From assembly GCF_004135935.1 (NCBI RefSeq), contig NZ_CP025086.1:62001-126000 (forward strand): a stretch of 64,000 nt of DNA, in the 5' to 3' direction. Below, one piece after another: positions 18,490-29,211 of this stretch (its first letter is position 1; each line of letters opens with the position of its first letter). Source of the DNA: Methylovirgula ligni. GTDB lineage: Bacteria; Pseudomonadota; Alphaproteobacteria; Rhizobiales; Beijerinckiaceae. A program made the position numbers and the translations under genes. The notes under the pieces were generated by a model. It saw only the letters and a program-made list of their open reading frames with translations, ran no database searches and had not been told where the DNA came from.

Positions 18490-18579
18490 ATGATTATCGA
18501 CTACGCGCTCGGCGGTCTCGCCGTGATCTTCATCCTCGCCTATCTCGTCTATGCGCTTGTGCGCCCTGAGCGATTCTGA
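18490..18579 (+). CDS. kdpF: K+-transporting ATPase small subunit KdpF
   Basis: A 29-aa peptide whose C-terminal half, [14 protein letters not shown], is the recognised KdpF ending (xYALxRPExF). One membrane helix spans nearly the whole length. KdpF binds between KdpA and KdpB and stabilises the complex. It lies 11 bp upstream of kdpA. Confidence 0.9.
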   Translation: MIIDYALGGLAVIFILAYLVYALVRPERF

Positions 18580-18590
18580 GGAGCATCCAG

Positions 18591-20318
18591 ATGACCATGA
18601 ACGGATGGATTCAGATCTCCCTTTATTCGGTGCTGATCATCGCGATGACGAAGCCGCTTGGCTATTACATGACGCGCGTCTTTTCAGGCGAGCGGACGTT
18701 CCTCTCACCTGTCTTGAGACCGGTGGAGCGCGCCATCTACACGGTCTGCGGCGTCAACGAAGCCGAAGAGCAACATTGGGTCACCTACGCGATCGCGATG
18801 GCATTCTTCAGCGCGGCGGGTTTCGTCGCGCTTTATGCCATTCAGCGGCTGCAAGGCGTCCTGCCGTTCAATCCGCAAGGTCAGAGCGCTGTCGAGCAGA
18901 GCCTCGCCTTCAACACGTCGGTAAGTTTCATCACCAACACCAACTGGCAATCCTATGTGCCCGAAACGACCATGAGCTATTTCACGCAGATGGCCGGGTT
19001 GACGGTGCATAATTTCCTGTCCGCGGCGACCGGAATTGCACTCGCGATCGCCCTGGTTCGCGGCTTTGCGCGCCGCTCGGCGCAATCGATCGGCAATTTC
19101 TGGATCGATATGACCCGCTGCGTCCTCTACATCCTTTTGCCGGCCGCGATCGTCGTCGGGCTGTTCTTCGTTTGGCAGGGGATGCCGCAGAACCTCAACC
19201 CCTATACGACGGTGACGACGCTGGAAGACGTGAAGCAAGTCATCGCGCAGGGACCCGTCGCTTCGCAAGAAGTCATCAAGATGCTCGGCACCAACGGCGG
19301 TGGCTTCTTCAACGTCAATTCCGCGCATCCCTACGAAAACCCCAACGCGCTGACCAATTTCATCGAGATGGTCGAGATCATCGTGATCAGCGCGGCGCTG
19401 ACCAATGTTTTCGGCCGGATGGTCGGCAATCAGCGCCAGGGCTGGACGATCTTCGCGGTCATGGGCGTTCTTTGTCTCGCTGGCATTACGACCGTTTATC
19501 ATTCCGAAGCGCCGGGCAATCCCTCCTTTACTGCACTCCATGTCGACCAGGAGCCTTCGGCGCTCCAGGCCGGCGGCAATATGGAAGGCAAGGAGGTCCG
19601 GTTCGGCATTGCCAATTCGGCTCTGTTCACGACGGTGACGACCGATGCCTCGGAAGGCGCGGTCAATACGATGCACGACAGCCTGATGCCGCTCGGTGGT
19701 CTCGTGCCGATGGTGAACATCATGCTGGGTGAGATCGTCTTCGGCGGCGTCGGCTCCGGCCTTTACGGGATGCTGATCTTCGCCATCCTGGCCGTGTTTA
19801 TCGCCGGCCTGATGGTCGGCCGCACGCCCGAATATCTCGGCAAGAAGATCGATTCGAAGGAAGTGAAAATGGCGATGCTCGCCATTCTCATCCTGCCGTT
19901 CTCGATCCTCGGCTTCACCGCGCTCGCGACAGTGCTGCCCGCAGGGCTCGCCGGACCGGAAAACGCCGGGCCGCATGGCTTCAGCGAGATTCTTTATGCC
20001 TTCACGTCGGCGACCGGCAATAACGGCAGCGCCTTCGCGGGCCTCACAGCCAACACGCCGTTCTACAACTCGACGCTGGGTCTCGCGATGTTCATCGGGC
20101 GCTTCCTGATGATCGTTCCGATGCTCGCGATCGCAGGTTCTCTCGCGGCGAAAAAGATCGTCCCGGCCTCGGCAGGCACGTTCCCAACCGACAGCGGCCT
20201 CTTCGTCGGCCTGCTCATCGGCGTCATCCTGATCACCGGCGGTCTCATCTATTTCCCCGCCGTGGCGCTCGGCCCGATCGTCGAACATCTCGCGATGAAC
20301 GCCGGCACGCTCTATTAA
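18591..20318 (+). CDS. kdpA: Potassium-transporting ATPase channel subunit A
   Basis: A 575-aa K+-selective channel-like subunit of the KdpFABC pump, with ten membrane helices and four pore loops derived from K+ channels. Diagnostic stretches are [11 protein letters not shown] (first pore loop), [19 protein letters not shown] (second), and [13 protein letters not shown] (fourth). GAGGAG sits just upstream of the ATG at 18591. K+ is bound here and passed to KdpB. Together with kdpB and kdpC it makes a high-affinity uptake system for K+ starvation. Confidence 0.97.
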   Translation: MTMNGWIQISLYSVLIIAMTKPLGYYMTRVFSGERTFLSPVLRPVERAIYTVCGVNEAEEQHWVTYAIAMAFFSAAGFVALYAIQRLQGVLPFNPQGQSAVEQSLAFNTSVSFITNTNWQSYVPETTMSYFTQMAGLTVHNFLSAATGIALAIALVRGFARRSAQSIGNFWIDMTRCVLYILLPAAIVVGLFFVWQGMPQNLNPYTTVTTLEDVKQVIAQGPVASQEVIKMLGTNGGGFFNVNSAHPYENPNALTNFIEMVEIIVISAALTNVFGRMVGNQRQGWTIFAVMGVLCLAGITTVYHSEAPGNPSFTALHVDQEPSALQAGGNMEGKEVRFGIANSALFTTVTTDASEGAVNTMHDSLMPLGGLVPMVNIMLGEIVFGGVGSGLYGMLIFAILAVFIAGLMVGRTPEYLGKKIDSKEVKMAMLAILILPFSILGFTALATVLPAGLAGPENAGPHGFSEILYAFTSATGNNGSAFAGLTANTPFYNSTLGLAMFIGRFLMIVPMLAIAGSLAAKKIVPASAGTFPTDSGLFVGLLIGVILITGGLIYFPAVALGPIVEHLAMNAGTLY

Positions 20319-20333
20319 TCCAAGAGGCAATCC

Positions 20334-22421
20334 ATGGACCAGTCCACTCGTACGAGGATGCCCGTCGCCGGTTCGGCCGACCCGCAGATTCTCATTACCG
20401 CCATCGGCGACTCGTTTAGGAAACTCGACCCCCGCCTGCTGATCCGTAACCCGGTGATGTTCACGGTGGAGGTTGTCGCGACGCTTGTCACGATCCTTTT
20501 CCTCCGCGACGTTGCTCTGGGGCATGGCCATTATGGCTTTGCCTTCCAGATCATCCTTTGGCTGTGGTTCACCGTGCTCTTCGCCAATTTCGCCGAAGCG
20601 GTGGCCGAAGGCCGCGGCAAAGCGCAGGCAGCGACTCTGCGGCGCAGCAAGACGGAATCCAACGCCAAGCTCTTACGCCTTGCCAATGGGGCGGAGAACA
20701 AAGGCACGGACTGGCGTTCGGTGCCAGCCGTCTCGCTGAAGCCGGGCGACATCGTGCTGGTCGAAGCCGGCGATCTCATCCCCAGTGACGGCGACGTGAT
20801 CGAAGGCGTCGCCTCGGTCGATGAATCGGCGATCACGGGTGAATCCGCGCCGGTCATCCGCGAAAGTGGCGGCGACCGGTCGGCGGTCACCGGCGGTACG
20901 CTGGTGATCTCCGACTGGGTCAAGGTGAAGATCACCGCCGCGCAGGGCTCGACGTTCCTCGACCGCATGATCGCGCTCGTCGAAGGCGCCGAACGGCAGA
21001 AGACCCCGAACGAGATCGCGCTCAACATCCTGCTCGCCGGCCTGACGATCATTTTCGTCTTCGCCGTTGCGACAATCCCGAGCTTTGCGTCTTACGCCGG
21101 CGGCTCGACCACGGTTCTCGTGCTTGTCGCGCTGTTCGTGACGCTGATCCCGACGACGATCGGCGCCCTGCTCTCGGCCATCGGTATCGCCGGCATGGAC
21201 CGGCTGGTTCGCTTCAAGGTGCTGGCCATGTCCGGCCGCGCCGTCGAGGCGGCGGGCGATGTCGATACGCTGCTGCTCGACAAGACCGGCACGATCACGC
21301 TCGGCAACCGGCAGGCGACGGCTTTCATTCCGCTCACCGGCGTCAGCGAGGCGGACCTCGCAAGCGCCGCGCAGCTCGCCTCGCTCTCCGACGAGACACC
21401 GGAAGGCCGCTCGATCGTCGTCCTCGCCAAGGAGAAGCAGGGTATTCGCGGCCGCGACTTTTCCAGCCTGCAGGCGAAGTTCATCCCCTTCTCGGCGCAG
21501 ACGCGGATCAGCGGCATCGACAGCGGCGAAGGCTCGATCCGCAAGGGCGCGGTCGACGCCGTAATCGCCTATGTGCGCGGCCAGACCAAGGCCGACATTG
21601 AAGCGGCCGTGCGCGAACTGACCGCCAAGGCCGATGAGATCGCCAAGGCGGGCGCGACGCCCCTCGCCGTCGCCAAGGACGGACGCCTGCTCGGCGTCAT
21701 CCACCTGAAGGACATTATCAAAGGCGGTATCAAGGAGCGCTTCCAGGAATTGCGCCGCATGGGCATCCGCACGGTCATGATCACCGGCGATAATCCGCTG
21801 ACCGCCGCGGCGATCGCCGCCGAGTCCGGGGTCGATGACTTCCTCGCTCAGGCGACCCCCGAGACCAAGCTGAAGCTCATTCGTCAGGAGCAGGCCCAGG
21901 GCAAGCTCGTCGCCATGTGCGGCGATGGGACCAACGACGCGCCCGCCCTCGCGCAAGCCGACGTCGGCGTCGCCATGAACACCGGCACGATGGCGGCGCG
22001 CGAGGCTGGCAACATGGTCGACCTCGACAGCGATCCGACCAAGCTCATCGAAATCGTCGAAATCGGCAAACAATTGCTCATGACGCGCGGCGCGCTGACG
22101 ACCTTCTCGATCGCCAATGATGTGGCCAAATATTTCGCCATCATCCCGGCCATGTTCCTCGCCTTCTATCCGCAGCTTCAGGCGCTGAACATCATGCACC
22201 TGCATACGCCGCAGAGCGCGATCCTGTCGGCCATTATCTTCAATGCGCTGATCATCATCGCTCTGGTGCCGCTGGCGCTCAGAGGCGTCACCTATCGCCC
22301 GCTCGGCGCCGCCCACATCCTGCGCCGCAATCTGCTGATTTACGGACTCGGGGGCATCATCGTGCCGTTCATCGGCATCAAGCTCATCGACATGGCGGTT
22401 TCCGCCATCGGCCTTGCGTGA
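20334..22421 (+). CDS. kdpB: Potassium-transporting P-type ATPase subunit B
   Basis: A 695-aa P-type ATPase subunit that powers KdpFABC. The phosphorylated Asp316 is in DKTGT, the dephosphorylation loop TGES is at 168-171, and the hinge motif is [18 protein letters not shown]-type nucleotide-domain features appear around the [13 protein letters not shown] segment. The length is standard. It begins 15 bp after kdpA and is followed closely by kdpC. Confidence 0.97.
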   Translation: MDQSTRTRMPVAGSADPQILITAIGDSFRKLDPRLLIRNPVMFTVEVVATLVTILFLRDVALGHGHYGFAFQIILWLWFTVLFANFAEAVAEGRGKAQAATLRRSKTESNAKLLRLANGAENKGTDWRSVPAVSLKPGDIVLVEAGDLIPSDGDVIEGVASVDESAITGESAPVIRESGGDRSAVTGGTLVISDWVKVKITAAQGSTFLDRMIALVEGAERQKTPNEIALNILLAGLTIIFVFAVATIPSFASYAGGSTTVLVLVALFVTLIPTTIGALLSAIGIAGMDRLVRFKVLAMSGRAVEAAGDVDTLLLDKTGTITLGNRQATAFIPLTGVSEADLASAAQLASLSDETPEGRSIVVLAKEKQGIRGRDFSSLQAKFIPFSAQTRISGIDSGEGSIRKGAVDAVIAYVRGQTKADIEAAVRELTAKADEIAKAGATPLAVAKDGRLLGVIHLKDIIKGGIKERFQELRRMGIRTVMITGDNPLTAAAIAAESGVDDFLAQATPETKLKLIRQEQAQGKLVAMCGDGTNDAPALAQADVGVAMNTGTMAAREAGNMVDLDSDPTKLIEIVEIGKQLLMTRGALTTFSIANDVAKYFAIIPAMFLAFYPQLQALNIMHLHTPQSAILSAIIFNALIIIALVPLALRGVTYRPLGAAHILRRNLLIYGLGGIIVPFIGIKLIDMAVSAIGLA

Positions 22422-22431
22422 GGTAACTCCA

Positions 22432-23037
22432 ATGTTGAAGCAAATCCGTCCCGCCATTCTGATGATTGTACTGATGACGATCATCACCGGCCTCGCCTAC
22501 CCGCTCGGTATGACCGGCATCGCCCAGGTTCTCTTTCCACATCAGGCAAACGGCAGCCTGATCGAGAGTGGCGGCAAAGTAATCGGCTCGTCGCTGATCG
22601 GCCAGAATTTCGTGAGCGACAAATATTTCCACGGTCGCCCCTCGGCGACGAGCGAGCCGGACCCGAAGGATCCGACCAAGACGATTGCCGTGCCCTATGC
22701 AGCCGACAATTCGGTCGGCTCCAATCTCGGCCCGACGTCGAAGGCCCTGATCCAGCGCGTTCAGGGTGACGCGGCGGCGCTTCATAAGGAGAACCCCTCC
22801 GTGCCGGTGCCTGTCGATCTCGTCACGACGTCTGCCAGCGGGCTCGATCCCGACATCACGCCGGCGGCTGCCTATTTCCAGGTTCCGCGCATCGCCAAGA
22901 CACGGAACATCCCGGAGGCGGACCTGAAGGCGCTCGTCGCCGCACATATCGAAGAGCGGCTCCTCGGCGTAATCGGCGAGCCGCATGTTAACGTTCTCAA
23001 CCTGAACCTCGCCCTTGACGCACTGAAAAAGTCCTAG
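22432..23037 (+). CDS. kdpC: Potassium-transporting ATPase subunit C
   Basis: A 201-aa subunit with one N-terminal membrane helix (about residues 8-30, [18 protein letters not shown]) and a periplasmic domain. The family motifs [18 protein letters not shown] and [14 protein letters not shown] are clear. It is thought to help K+ binding and complex assembly. The ATG at 22432 is used rather than an in-frame TTG at 22414, because it sits at the family N-terminus. Confidence 0.96.
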   Translation: MLKQIRPAILMIVLMTIITGLAYPLGMTGIAQVLFPHQANGSLIESGGKVIGSSLIGQNFVSDKYFHGRPSATSEPDPKDPTKTIAVPYAADNSVGSNLGPTSKALIQRVQGDAAALHKENPSVPVPVDLVTTSASGLDPDITPAAAYFQVPRIAKTRNIPEADLKALVAAHIEERLLGVIGEPHVNVLNLNLALDALKKS

Positions 23038-23068
23038 GCTCCGGCGCGATGGAGTATGATCAAGCGGA

Positions 23069-25756
23069 ATGGACATTGCGTCAGGCGACAAAAGGCCCTC
23101 GCCCGAGGCCCTGCTCCGCGAAGCCGAGACCGGCAGCCGCGGGCGGCTGAAGATCTTCCTCGGCGCCGCGCCGGGCGTCGGCAAGACCTATGAAATGCTG
23201 CTCACCGCCCGGGCGAAGCACCGCGAGGGCGTGGATGTGGTGGTGGGCGTTGTGGAGACCCACGGCCGCAAGGAGACGGAAGAACTCCTTGCCGGCCTTG
23301 AGGTCATCCCGCGGCGGAACATCCTCTACAAGGGCCGCGTCCTGACCGAGATGGACATCGATGCCATTCTGGCGCGGCACCCGCGTCTCGTCCTGGTCGA
23401 TGAGCTTGCCCATACGAACGCTCCGGAGAGCCGCCACCCCAAACGCTATCTCGATGTCGAGGAATTGCTGGCCGCGGGGATCGATGTCTATACGACGGTC
23501 AACATCCAGCATATCGAAAGCCTGAACGATGTCGTCGCCCGCATAACGCACACGCGCGTGCGGGAGATGGTGCCGGATTCGATTGTCGACAATGCCGACG
23601 ATATCGAAGTCATCGATCTCACGCCCGATGACCTCATCGCCCGGCTGCGCGAAGGCAAGGTCTATATCGGCGATCGCGCCGCACGGGCGATCGACAATTA
23701 TTTTTCGCGCGGCAATCTGACGGCTTTGCGCGAACTCGCCTTGCGCCGGACGGCGCAGCGGGTCGATGCGCAAATGCTCGACTATATGCGCTCACATGCG
23801 ATCGAAGGGCCTTGGCCGGCTGGCGAGCGCCTGCTGGTCGCGATCGACAGTGTCGGCGCCGCCGCTCTGGTGCGCCGGGCGCGGCGCTTCGCCGAACTTC
23901 TGCGCGCCCCGTGGACCGCGCTTCATGTCGAGACATCGCGCGATCTGCGCGCCGACGAGGCGCAGCGCAACGCCATCGCCGAGGCCCAGCAACTTGCCAC
24001 ACGCCTCGGCGGTGTCGCGGTGACGTTGCCCGGCGAGGATGCCGCCGCCACCATCCTCGACTATGCGCAGACGCATAATGTCACACATATCCTCGTCGCG
24101 CAGACCGGCCAGTCCGATTGGCTCAGCTTCCTGCGCGGCTCGACGGCGCAAAAGCTCATCCGGAATGCCGGCGATATCAATATTCACATTGCCTCGATGG
24201 AGTCGCGGCGGAAGGCGAACCCACTCGGCTTCACCCCGCCGCATCCCTCACGCGATTGGGCAGCCTATGCCAAAAGCCTCGGCCTCGTTGCCGCGGCGGG
24301 GCTGTTCGCGTTTGTTTTGCGCGAGGCGCTGGGCATCACCAGCGTCGCCCTGGTGTTCCTTATCGGCGTTTTGGCGAGCGCCGTGCGCTACGGGCTTTTT
24401 CCGTCGCTCGTCGCCGCTTTATTCGGCGTGCTCGCCTATAATTTCTTTTTCCTGCCCCCGTTTTACACCTTCACGATCACCGCTCCGGAAAATGTCGTTA
24501 CGCTTATCGTCTTCGCGATCGTCGCCGTCATCGCCAGCAATCTCGCCGCGCGTTTGCGGGCGCAAGCGATCGCCGCACGCACACGCGCCCGCATCACCGA
24601 GGAGCTTTATCTTTTCAGCCGCAAGCTTGCCAGCGCGGCCTCGCTCGACGACGTCGTCTGGGCGAGCGTCTACGAGATCGCACTGCTCCTGAAGGTGAAT
24701 GTCGTCCTGTTGCTGCCGAAGGAAGGCCGGCTGGAACTCGCGGGCGGCTATCCCCCGGAGGATCAGCTCGACGCGGCCGACCTTGCCGCCGCGCAATGGA
24801 GCTTCGAGAAAAATCACGCGGCCGGCCGCGGCGCCGATACATTGCCCGGCGCCAAGCGGCTTTTCATTCCGATACGGACCGGGCGCGGCGCCATCGGCGT
24901 GATCGGCATCGATTCCGACCGCCCCGGGCCTTTGCTGCGACCGGAGAATGCACGTCTTCTCGACTCTCTGTCCGATCAGGCAGCGCTGGCAATCGAGCGC
25001 ATTCATCTCGCGGCGGATATCGAAAAGGCGCGGCTGGCGGAGGAGACTGACCGGCTGCGGCAGGCTCTGCTGACCTCCATTTCGCACGATTTGCGGACGC
25101 CGCTCGCGTCGATCATCGGCTCCGCGACGAGCCTTGTCGCGCATGGCGAAGAACTCGATGCCCCGGCGCGCATGACATTGCTGCGTACCATTCAGGAAGA
25201 AGGCGAGCGGCTCAATCGCTTCATCGGCAATCTGCTCGATATGACGCGGCTGGAATCGGGGTCGCTCAAACCCAATGCCGATCTGGTGGATATTTCGGAC
25301 CTCGTCGGCGCGGCCCTGCAAAGGGCGCAGAAGATCCTCAAGGATGATAAGATCGAGACGGACGTCGCGGCGGGTCTGCCGATGCTGTCTCTCGATGTGG
25401 TGCTCATGGAACAGGTCCTGTTCAATCTGCTCGATAATGCCGCCAAATATGCGCCGCCCGGCTCCACGATCACCCTCACGGCCCGGCGCGAAGGCGAAAA
25501 GGTCGCGATCACCATCGCCGACGAGGGCGAAGGCATTCCGCCGGCCGACTATGAGCAGATTTTCGACAAGTTCTACCGCGTTCACCGCGGCGATCGCCAG
25601 CGGGTCGGCACCGGCCTTGGGCTCGCCATCTGCCGGGGTTTCGTCGAAGCGATGAACGGCACGATCACAGCCGCCAATCGCACCGACCGGTCGGGCGCCA
25701 TTTTCACGCTGAAGTTTCCGGTTCCGCCAGCCCCAAAGGTGGAGGCCCTCGCATGA
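23069..25756 (+). CDS. kdpD: Sensor histidine kinase KdpD
   Basis: An 895-aa membrane kinase for K+ limitation. Order of domains: KdpD N-terminal domain with Walker A GAAPGVGKT (32-40), a universal-stress-protein-like domain, four membrane helices (DUF4118, about 400-510), a GAF domain, HisKA with phospho-acceptor His673 in SHDLRTPLASIIG, and HATPase_c with NLLDNAAKYAP and GTGLGLAICRG. It overlaps kdpE by 4 bp (ATGA). Full-length with no evident defects, so the K+-sensing circuit looks intact. Confidence 0.97.
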   Translation: MDIASGDKRPSPEALLREAETGSRGRLKIFLGAAPGVGKTYEMLLTARAKHREGVDVVVGVVETHGRKETEELLAGLEVIPRRNILYKGRVLTEMDIDAILARHPRLVLVDELAHTNAPESRHPKRYLDVEELLAAGIDVYTTVNIQHIESLNDVVARITHTRVREMVPDSIVDNADDIEVIDLTPDDLIARLREGKVYIGDRAARAIDNYFSRGNLTALRELALRRTAQRVDAQMLDYMRSHAIEGPWPAGERLLVAIDSVGAAALVRRARRFAELLRAPWTALHVETSRDLRADEAQRNAIAEAQQLATRLGGVAVTLPGEDAAATILDYAQTHNVTHILVAQTGQSDWLSFLRGSTAQKLIRNAGDINIHIASMESRRKANPLGFTPPHPSRDWAAYAKSLGLVAAAGLFAFVLREALGITSVALVFLIGVLASAVRYGLFPSLVAALFGVLAYNFFFLPPFYTFTITAPENVVTLIVFAIVAVIASNLAARLRAQAIAARTRARITEELYLFSRKLASAASLDDVVWASVYEIALLLKVNVVLLLPKEGRLELAGGYPPEDQLDAADLAAAQWSFEKNHAAGRGADTLPGAKRLFIPIRTGRGAIGVIGIDSDRPGPLLRPENARLLDSLSDQAALAIERIHLAADIEKARLAEETDRLRQALLTSISHDLRTPLASIIGSATSLVAHGEELDAPARMTLLRTIQEEGERLNRFIGNLLDMTRLESGSLKPNADLVDISDLVGAALQRAQKILKDDKIETDVAAGLPMLSLDVVLMEQVLFNLLDNAAKYAPPGSTITLTARREGEKVAITIADEGEGIPPADYEQIFDKFYRVHRGDRQRVGTGLGLAICRGFVEAMNGTITAANRTDRSGAIFTLKFPVPPAPKVEALA

Positions 25757-26451
25757 GCACGCTCTCAGCGCCGGTGCGTGTGCTGCTGGTCGACGACGAA
25801 CCCGCCATTTTGCGCTTCGTGCGGGCGAGTCTGGCGACGCAAGGCTATGTCGTCTCCGAAGCCAGGGATGGCCTTAGCGCAATCGAGGCGATCCGGGCCA
25901 AGGCGGCCGATGTGGTCGTGCTCGACCTCGGACTGCCGGATATGGATGGGCTCGACATCATCCGCAAATTACGGGCGGAAGGCGCAACCCTGCCGATCAT
26001 CGTTCTTTCAGGCCGCGAGGCCGAGGGGCTGAAGGTCGAGGCGCTTGATCTCGGAGCCGATGATTACGTGACAAAGCCGTTCGGCATAGACGAACTCCTG
26101 GCGCGCATCCGCGCCGCGCAACGCCATCGCCTTCAACAGCAGGGCGAAAAAGCCATTTTCCGCAGCGGCGATCTGACCGCTGATCTCGTCCGGCGGATCG
26201 TCACGGTGCGCGGCCAGGAGGTGAAATTCTCGCCGCGCGAATATGATGTCCTGCGCCTGCTCATCGCCCACGCCGGCAAGGTTCTGACCCACCGCTTCAT
26301 CTTGCGCGAAGTCTGGGGCGGCGACACGGACGTGCAATATCTGCGAATGTATATTCGCGCCTTGCGGCTGAAAATAGAGGCCGACCCCGAACGGCCACGG
26401 CATATCCTCACCGAAACGGGCGTCGGCTACCGGCTCGCCATACAGGATTAA
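25753..26451 (+). CDS. kdpE: Response regulator KdpE
   Basis: A 232-aa OmpR-family regulator. The receiver domain has acidic residues in LLVDDEPA, phospho-acceptor Asp58 in VVLDLGLPDMDG, and Lys in DYVTKPFG. The winged-helix output domain ends ILTETGVGYRLA. It activates the kdp operon upon K+ limitation in known systems. The end overlaps the convergent Crp/Fnr gene by 44 bp. Confidence 0.96.
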   Translation: MSTLSAPVRVLLVDDEPAILRFVRASLATQGYVVSEARDGLSAIEAIRAKAADVVVLDLGLPDMDGLDIIRKLRAEGATLPIIVLSGREAEGLKVEALDLGADDYVTKPFGIDELLARIRAAQRHRLQQQGEKAIFRSGDLTADLVRRIVTVRGQEVKFSPREYDVLRLLIAHAGKVLTHRFILREVWGGDTDVQYLRMYIRALRLKIEADPERPRHILTETGVGYRLAIQD

Positions 26452-27205
26452 GCTGCCGCAACGCGCGCTTTAATTCGATGCGGCCGAGACGAACCAGTTC
26501 GCCCCGATTGAGGATACGCAAATGGCCGGCGGATAATTCGATCCATCCGAATTCGCGGAATTTGGAAATCATCCGGCCGACATGGACCGGCGTCAGTCCG
26601 GTGGCGTCGGCGATATCTTGCTGGCGCAACGGAAACGGGTAATTGCCGTCGCGAGTCGTACCAAGCCGGTCGAGACGCTCGGTCAGGGTCAGAATCAAGT
26701 GCGCGACACGTTCGTCCGCGTTGCGACGCCCGAGATCGAGCAGCAGATCATTTTTCGCCCTTTCATTGGCGATGCAGATCTTGCCGACGATATTCAACGT
26801 CTCGTCCGATTTGAGAACCTGCTCCCGCACCTGTGCGCGCGGCATCCGGCAGAAGAGAGACTTCGTCAGGGTACGCAGCGACAAGCCCGAATTTTGTTCG
26901 ATCAATAACTCGCAAGCGAAAAAATCGCCGCCAACCAGGAACGAGACAATCTGGCGCCGCCCATCGGCGGTTTGCAAAAATGTAAACGCCCAGCCGTCGC
27001 ACATAACATAGATGTCGTCGGTCCTGGCGTTGCGGAGATAGATGTTCCGGTGCGGTTCAATGACATCGAAATCTTGCGCAACCTCGAGTCGCCGCGGATC
27101 ATTATGTTCGTTTTTCGGATTGACCAGCGAGCGGCAGAACGGCGGATAACCTGCGGGGCAAGCGGAGCAAGGCCGGCCTCCTTCGTAAAGGTGTTTAAGA
27201 AACAT
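26408..27205 (-). CDS. Crp/Fnr family regulator, second copy, Cys-rich N-terminus
   Basis: A 265-aa transcription factor. The N-terminus has Cys13-x2-Cys16-x7-Cys24, a longer last gap than FNR, and Cys119 lies at the place of the fourth FNR ligand; Cys69 and Cys98 are extra. An iron-sulphur or other redox role is possible but less sure than for the copy at 16 kb. The helix-turn-helix reads ATGLTPVHVGRMISKF, like the large alphaproteobacterial VHVxR group and not the E-x-x-S-R type. The ATG at 27205 follows GGGGAG; longer in-frame extension is Arg/His-rich and unlikely. Its 3' end overlaps kdpE (convergent). It is divergent from the globin chemoreceptor. Confidence 0.85.
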   Translation of the reverse strand: MFLKHLYEGGRPCSACPAGYPPFCRSLVNPKNEHNDPRRLEVAQDFDVIEPHRNIYLRNARTDDIYVMCDGWAFTFLQTADGRRQIVSFLVGGDFFACELLIEQNSGLSLRTLTKSLFCRMPRAQVREQVLKSDETLNIVGKICIANERAKNDLLLDLGRRNADERVAHLILTLTERLDRLGTTRDGNYPFPLRQQDIADATGLTPVHVGRMISKFREFGWIELSAGHLRILNRGELVRLGRIELKRALRQLNPVWRAGSRRPFR

Positions 27206-27556
27206 TGCTCCCCTCTGACAGTGGAAACTTCGCCGCCGGGATAAGCACGGGATCGGGTGAAAAGGCAACGCCGCCGTTCGCAGCATCGCCTTCCTTTTCA
27301 AGAAATAACTCGCAATCTATGTTCGCAACATAAGTATAAATCTCTTTATATTCGTGATATGTTTAGAACTCTTGTTGAAAAACTGCGTCAATCCGAGTGT
27401 TTGACATAGACCGTAACGCTTTCGCGTCCACAGATAAGCGAAGCTATTTGCTGCATTGATTCGTGCAAGAAGCGTGCTCTGCGTCAGTTGAAAGCGCGTA
27501 TGCGCCGCGAGCGAAAAGCTCCGCGGCAATCCGAAGTGCTTTATTGGGGGCGGATT
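27206..27556. other. AT-rich divergent intergenic region
   Basis: 351 bp between the Crp/Fnr gene and the globin-coupled receptor, noticeably richer in A+T than the flanks. It holds a perfect palindrome at 27318-27332 (listed separately). No protein gene is supported. Confidence 0.5.
27318..27332. promoter_or_regulatory. Perfect palindrome TATGTT-CGC-AACATA
   Basis: 6-bp arms and a 3-bp centre, in the intergenic region of the second Crp/Fnr gene and the globin receptor. It looks like a dimeric regulator site but does not match the FNR consensus. It is 113 bp upstream of the regulator start. Confidence 0.45.
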
Positions 27557-29152
27557 ATGTCAACGGACGCATTGGCCGATCAACTCAGATTCATGAAGCT
27601 TGGGCCCGAGGCACAAGCGAATATCCAGGCTGCCAAGACCATCATCATGCGGGAATTGCCCGCCGCGCTCGACATCGTCTATGCGCAAATCCGCGCGTTT
27701 CCGGAAACGGCCAAATTCTTCGCGGCCGAGAGCCAAATCGCCGGCGTCAAAAGCAAGCAGCTCGCGCATTGGGACGCGATTTCGAGCGGCCGTTTCGACA
27801 GTAACTATGTGAGAGGCGCCACCGCCGTGGGCGAGGTCCATGCGGCGATCGGCCTGGCGCCGCGCTGGTATATCGGCGGCTATGCCCTGGTCATGGAAGC
27901 GCTCATCGGCAAGATCCTCGAGGAGCGTCTGGCAAAGCGCGGCTTCAATCTGAAGCCGTTGCCGGTTCAGCAGATCGCCGGCGAATTGAGCGCGCTGGTG
28001 AAGGCAACGATGCTCGATATGGACCTCGCGATTTCTGCCTATCTCACCGCGGCCGAAGCCGCCCGCACGCGGTCGGAAGCCGCGGTGCTCGCGCAGGAAC
28101 GCACGAACGTCTCCGGCTCGGTCGGCAACGCCATGTCGTCGCTTTCCGACGGTGATCTCACCTACCGGCTGGCCGATGACATTCCGGCGGAATATCAGCA
28201 ACTGCGCGCCGATTTCAACGGATCGATGGAGAAGTTGCAGCAAACCATGTTGGGGATCAGCGCGACGACGCAAGCCATCCGCGCCGGGACCGAGCAGATT
28301 GCGGTCGCCGCAGACGACCTCTCACGTCGCAGTGAAAGACAGGCTGCGAGCCTCGAGGAAACCGCGGCCGCTCTCGACCAGATTACGGCGGCCGTCAAAC
28401 TGACGGCCGAGGGCGCAACCCACGCGCGCGACGCGGTCTCGGCGGCAAAGGCGGAAGCGGAAAAAGCCGGCGCTGTCGTGCATGAAGCGATGGGTGCCAT
28501 GGGTGGCATCGAGAAGTCGTCGCGCCAGATCGGCCAGATCATCAGCGTCATCGACGAAATCGCTTTCCAGACCAATCTTCTGGCTTTGAACGCCGGCGTC
28601 GAGGCGGCCCGTGCCGGCGATGCGGGACGCGGCTTCGCCGTCGTGGCCATGGAGGTCCGCGGCCTGGCCCAGCGCTCGGCGGAAGCCGCGAAAGAAATCA
28701 AGGGACTCATCTCGGCCTCGTCGGCGCAAGTCGACCAGGGTGTGCATCTGGTCGAGGCGACCGGCACGGCGCTTCAGCGCATCGTCGAGCAGGTGGTCGA
28801 AATCAACCAGATCGTCGGCAACATTGCGACAAGCGCCGGGGAACAAGCGACCGGGCTTCATCAGGTCAATATCGCCGTCGGCGAAATGGACCAGGTCACC
28901 CAGCAAAATGCGGCTATGGTCGAGGAATCGACCGCGGCAGCGCATTCGCTTTCCGAGGAAACGGAGCGTCTGGCGGAGATGATTGACAGTTTTCAGACCG
29001 GCCAGGAAAATATACGCGCCGCGCCGAGCCCGGCTGCAAAAGCGCACTCGTCACCGGCAGCGCGCCCGCTCTTGAAGGCCGTAGGCGGCGGCAAGCCGGC
29101 GCCGGCGCGTAAAACGGGCACGAAGTCCGCTGGCAAATGGGAAGAATTCTGA
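27557..29152 (+). CDS. Globin-coupled chemoreceptor (HemAT-like aerotaxis transducer)
   Basis: A 531-aa soluble transducer with no membrane helix. Residues 1-170 form a protoglobin domain with the proximal haem histidine His95 in GEVHAAIGLAPRWYIGGY, the hallmark of globin-coupled sensors. A short HAMP-like linker (SDGDLTYRL) leads to the methyl-accepting signalling domain. Its tip (IDEIAFQTNLLALNAGVEAARAG) contains the CheA/CheW contact region. The C-terminus ends KWEEF, which fits the xWxxF tether for CheR/CheB. It likely senses O2 and drives aerotaxis. The ATG at 27557 has GGGGGCGG upstream. A PilZ-like protein follows. Confidence 0.93.
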   Translation: MSTDALADQLRFMKLGPEAQANIQAAKTIIMRELPAALDIVYAQIRAFPETAKFFAAESQIAGVKSKQLAHWDAISSGRFDSNYVRGATAVGEVHAAIGLAPRWYIGGYALVMEALIGKILEERLAKRGFNLKPLPVQQIAGELSALVKATMLDMDLAISAYLTAAEAARTRSEAAVLAQERTNVSGSVGNAMSSLSDGDLTYRLADDIPAEYQQLRADFNGSMEKLQQTMLGISATTQAIRAGTEQIAVAADDLSRRSERQAASLEETAAALDQITAAVKLTAEGATHARDAVSAAKAEAEKAGAVVHEAMGAMGGIEKSSRQIGQIISVIDEIAFQTNLLALNAGVEAARAGDAGRGFAVVAMEVRGLAQRSAEAAKEIKGLISASSAQVDQGVHLVEATGTALQRIVEQVVEINQIVGNIATSAGEQATGLHQVNIAVGEMDQVTQQNAAMVEESTAAAHSLSEETERLAEMIDSFQTGQENIRAAPSPAAKAHSSPAARPLLKAVGGGKPAPARKTGTKSAGKWEEF

Positions 29153-29211
29153 CATGAAAAGTTCGTTATGTCTGGCTCATGGCTTCAAGACAGCAAGGTA
29201 GAGAGCGTCAG

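Noticed and set aside
18183..18491. Minus-strand frame of 102 codons upstream of kdp
   Set aside because: It runs opposite the small kdp peptide and crosses the hemN FNR box; no family likeness.
20673..22487. Minus-strand frame of 604 codons opposite kdpB
   Set aside because: Asp/Arg/His-rich translation with no motif, lying fully opposite kdpB.
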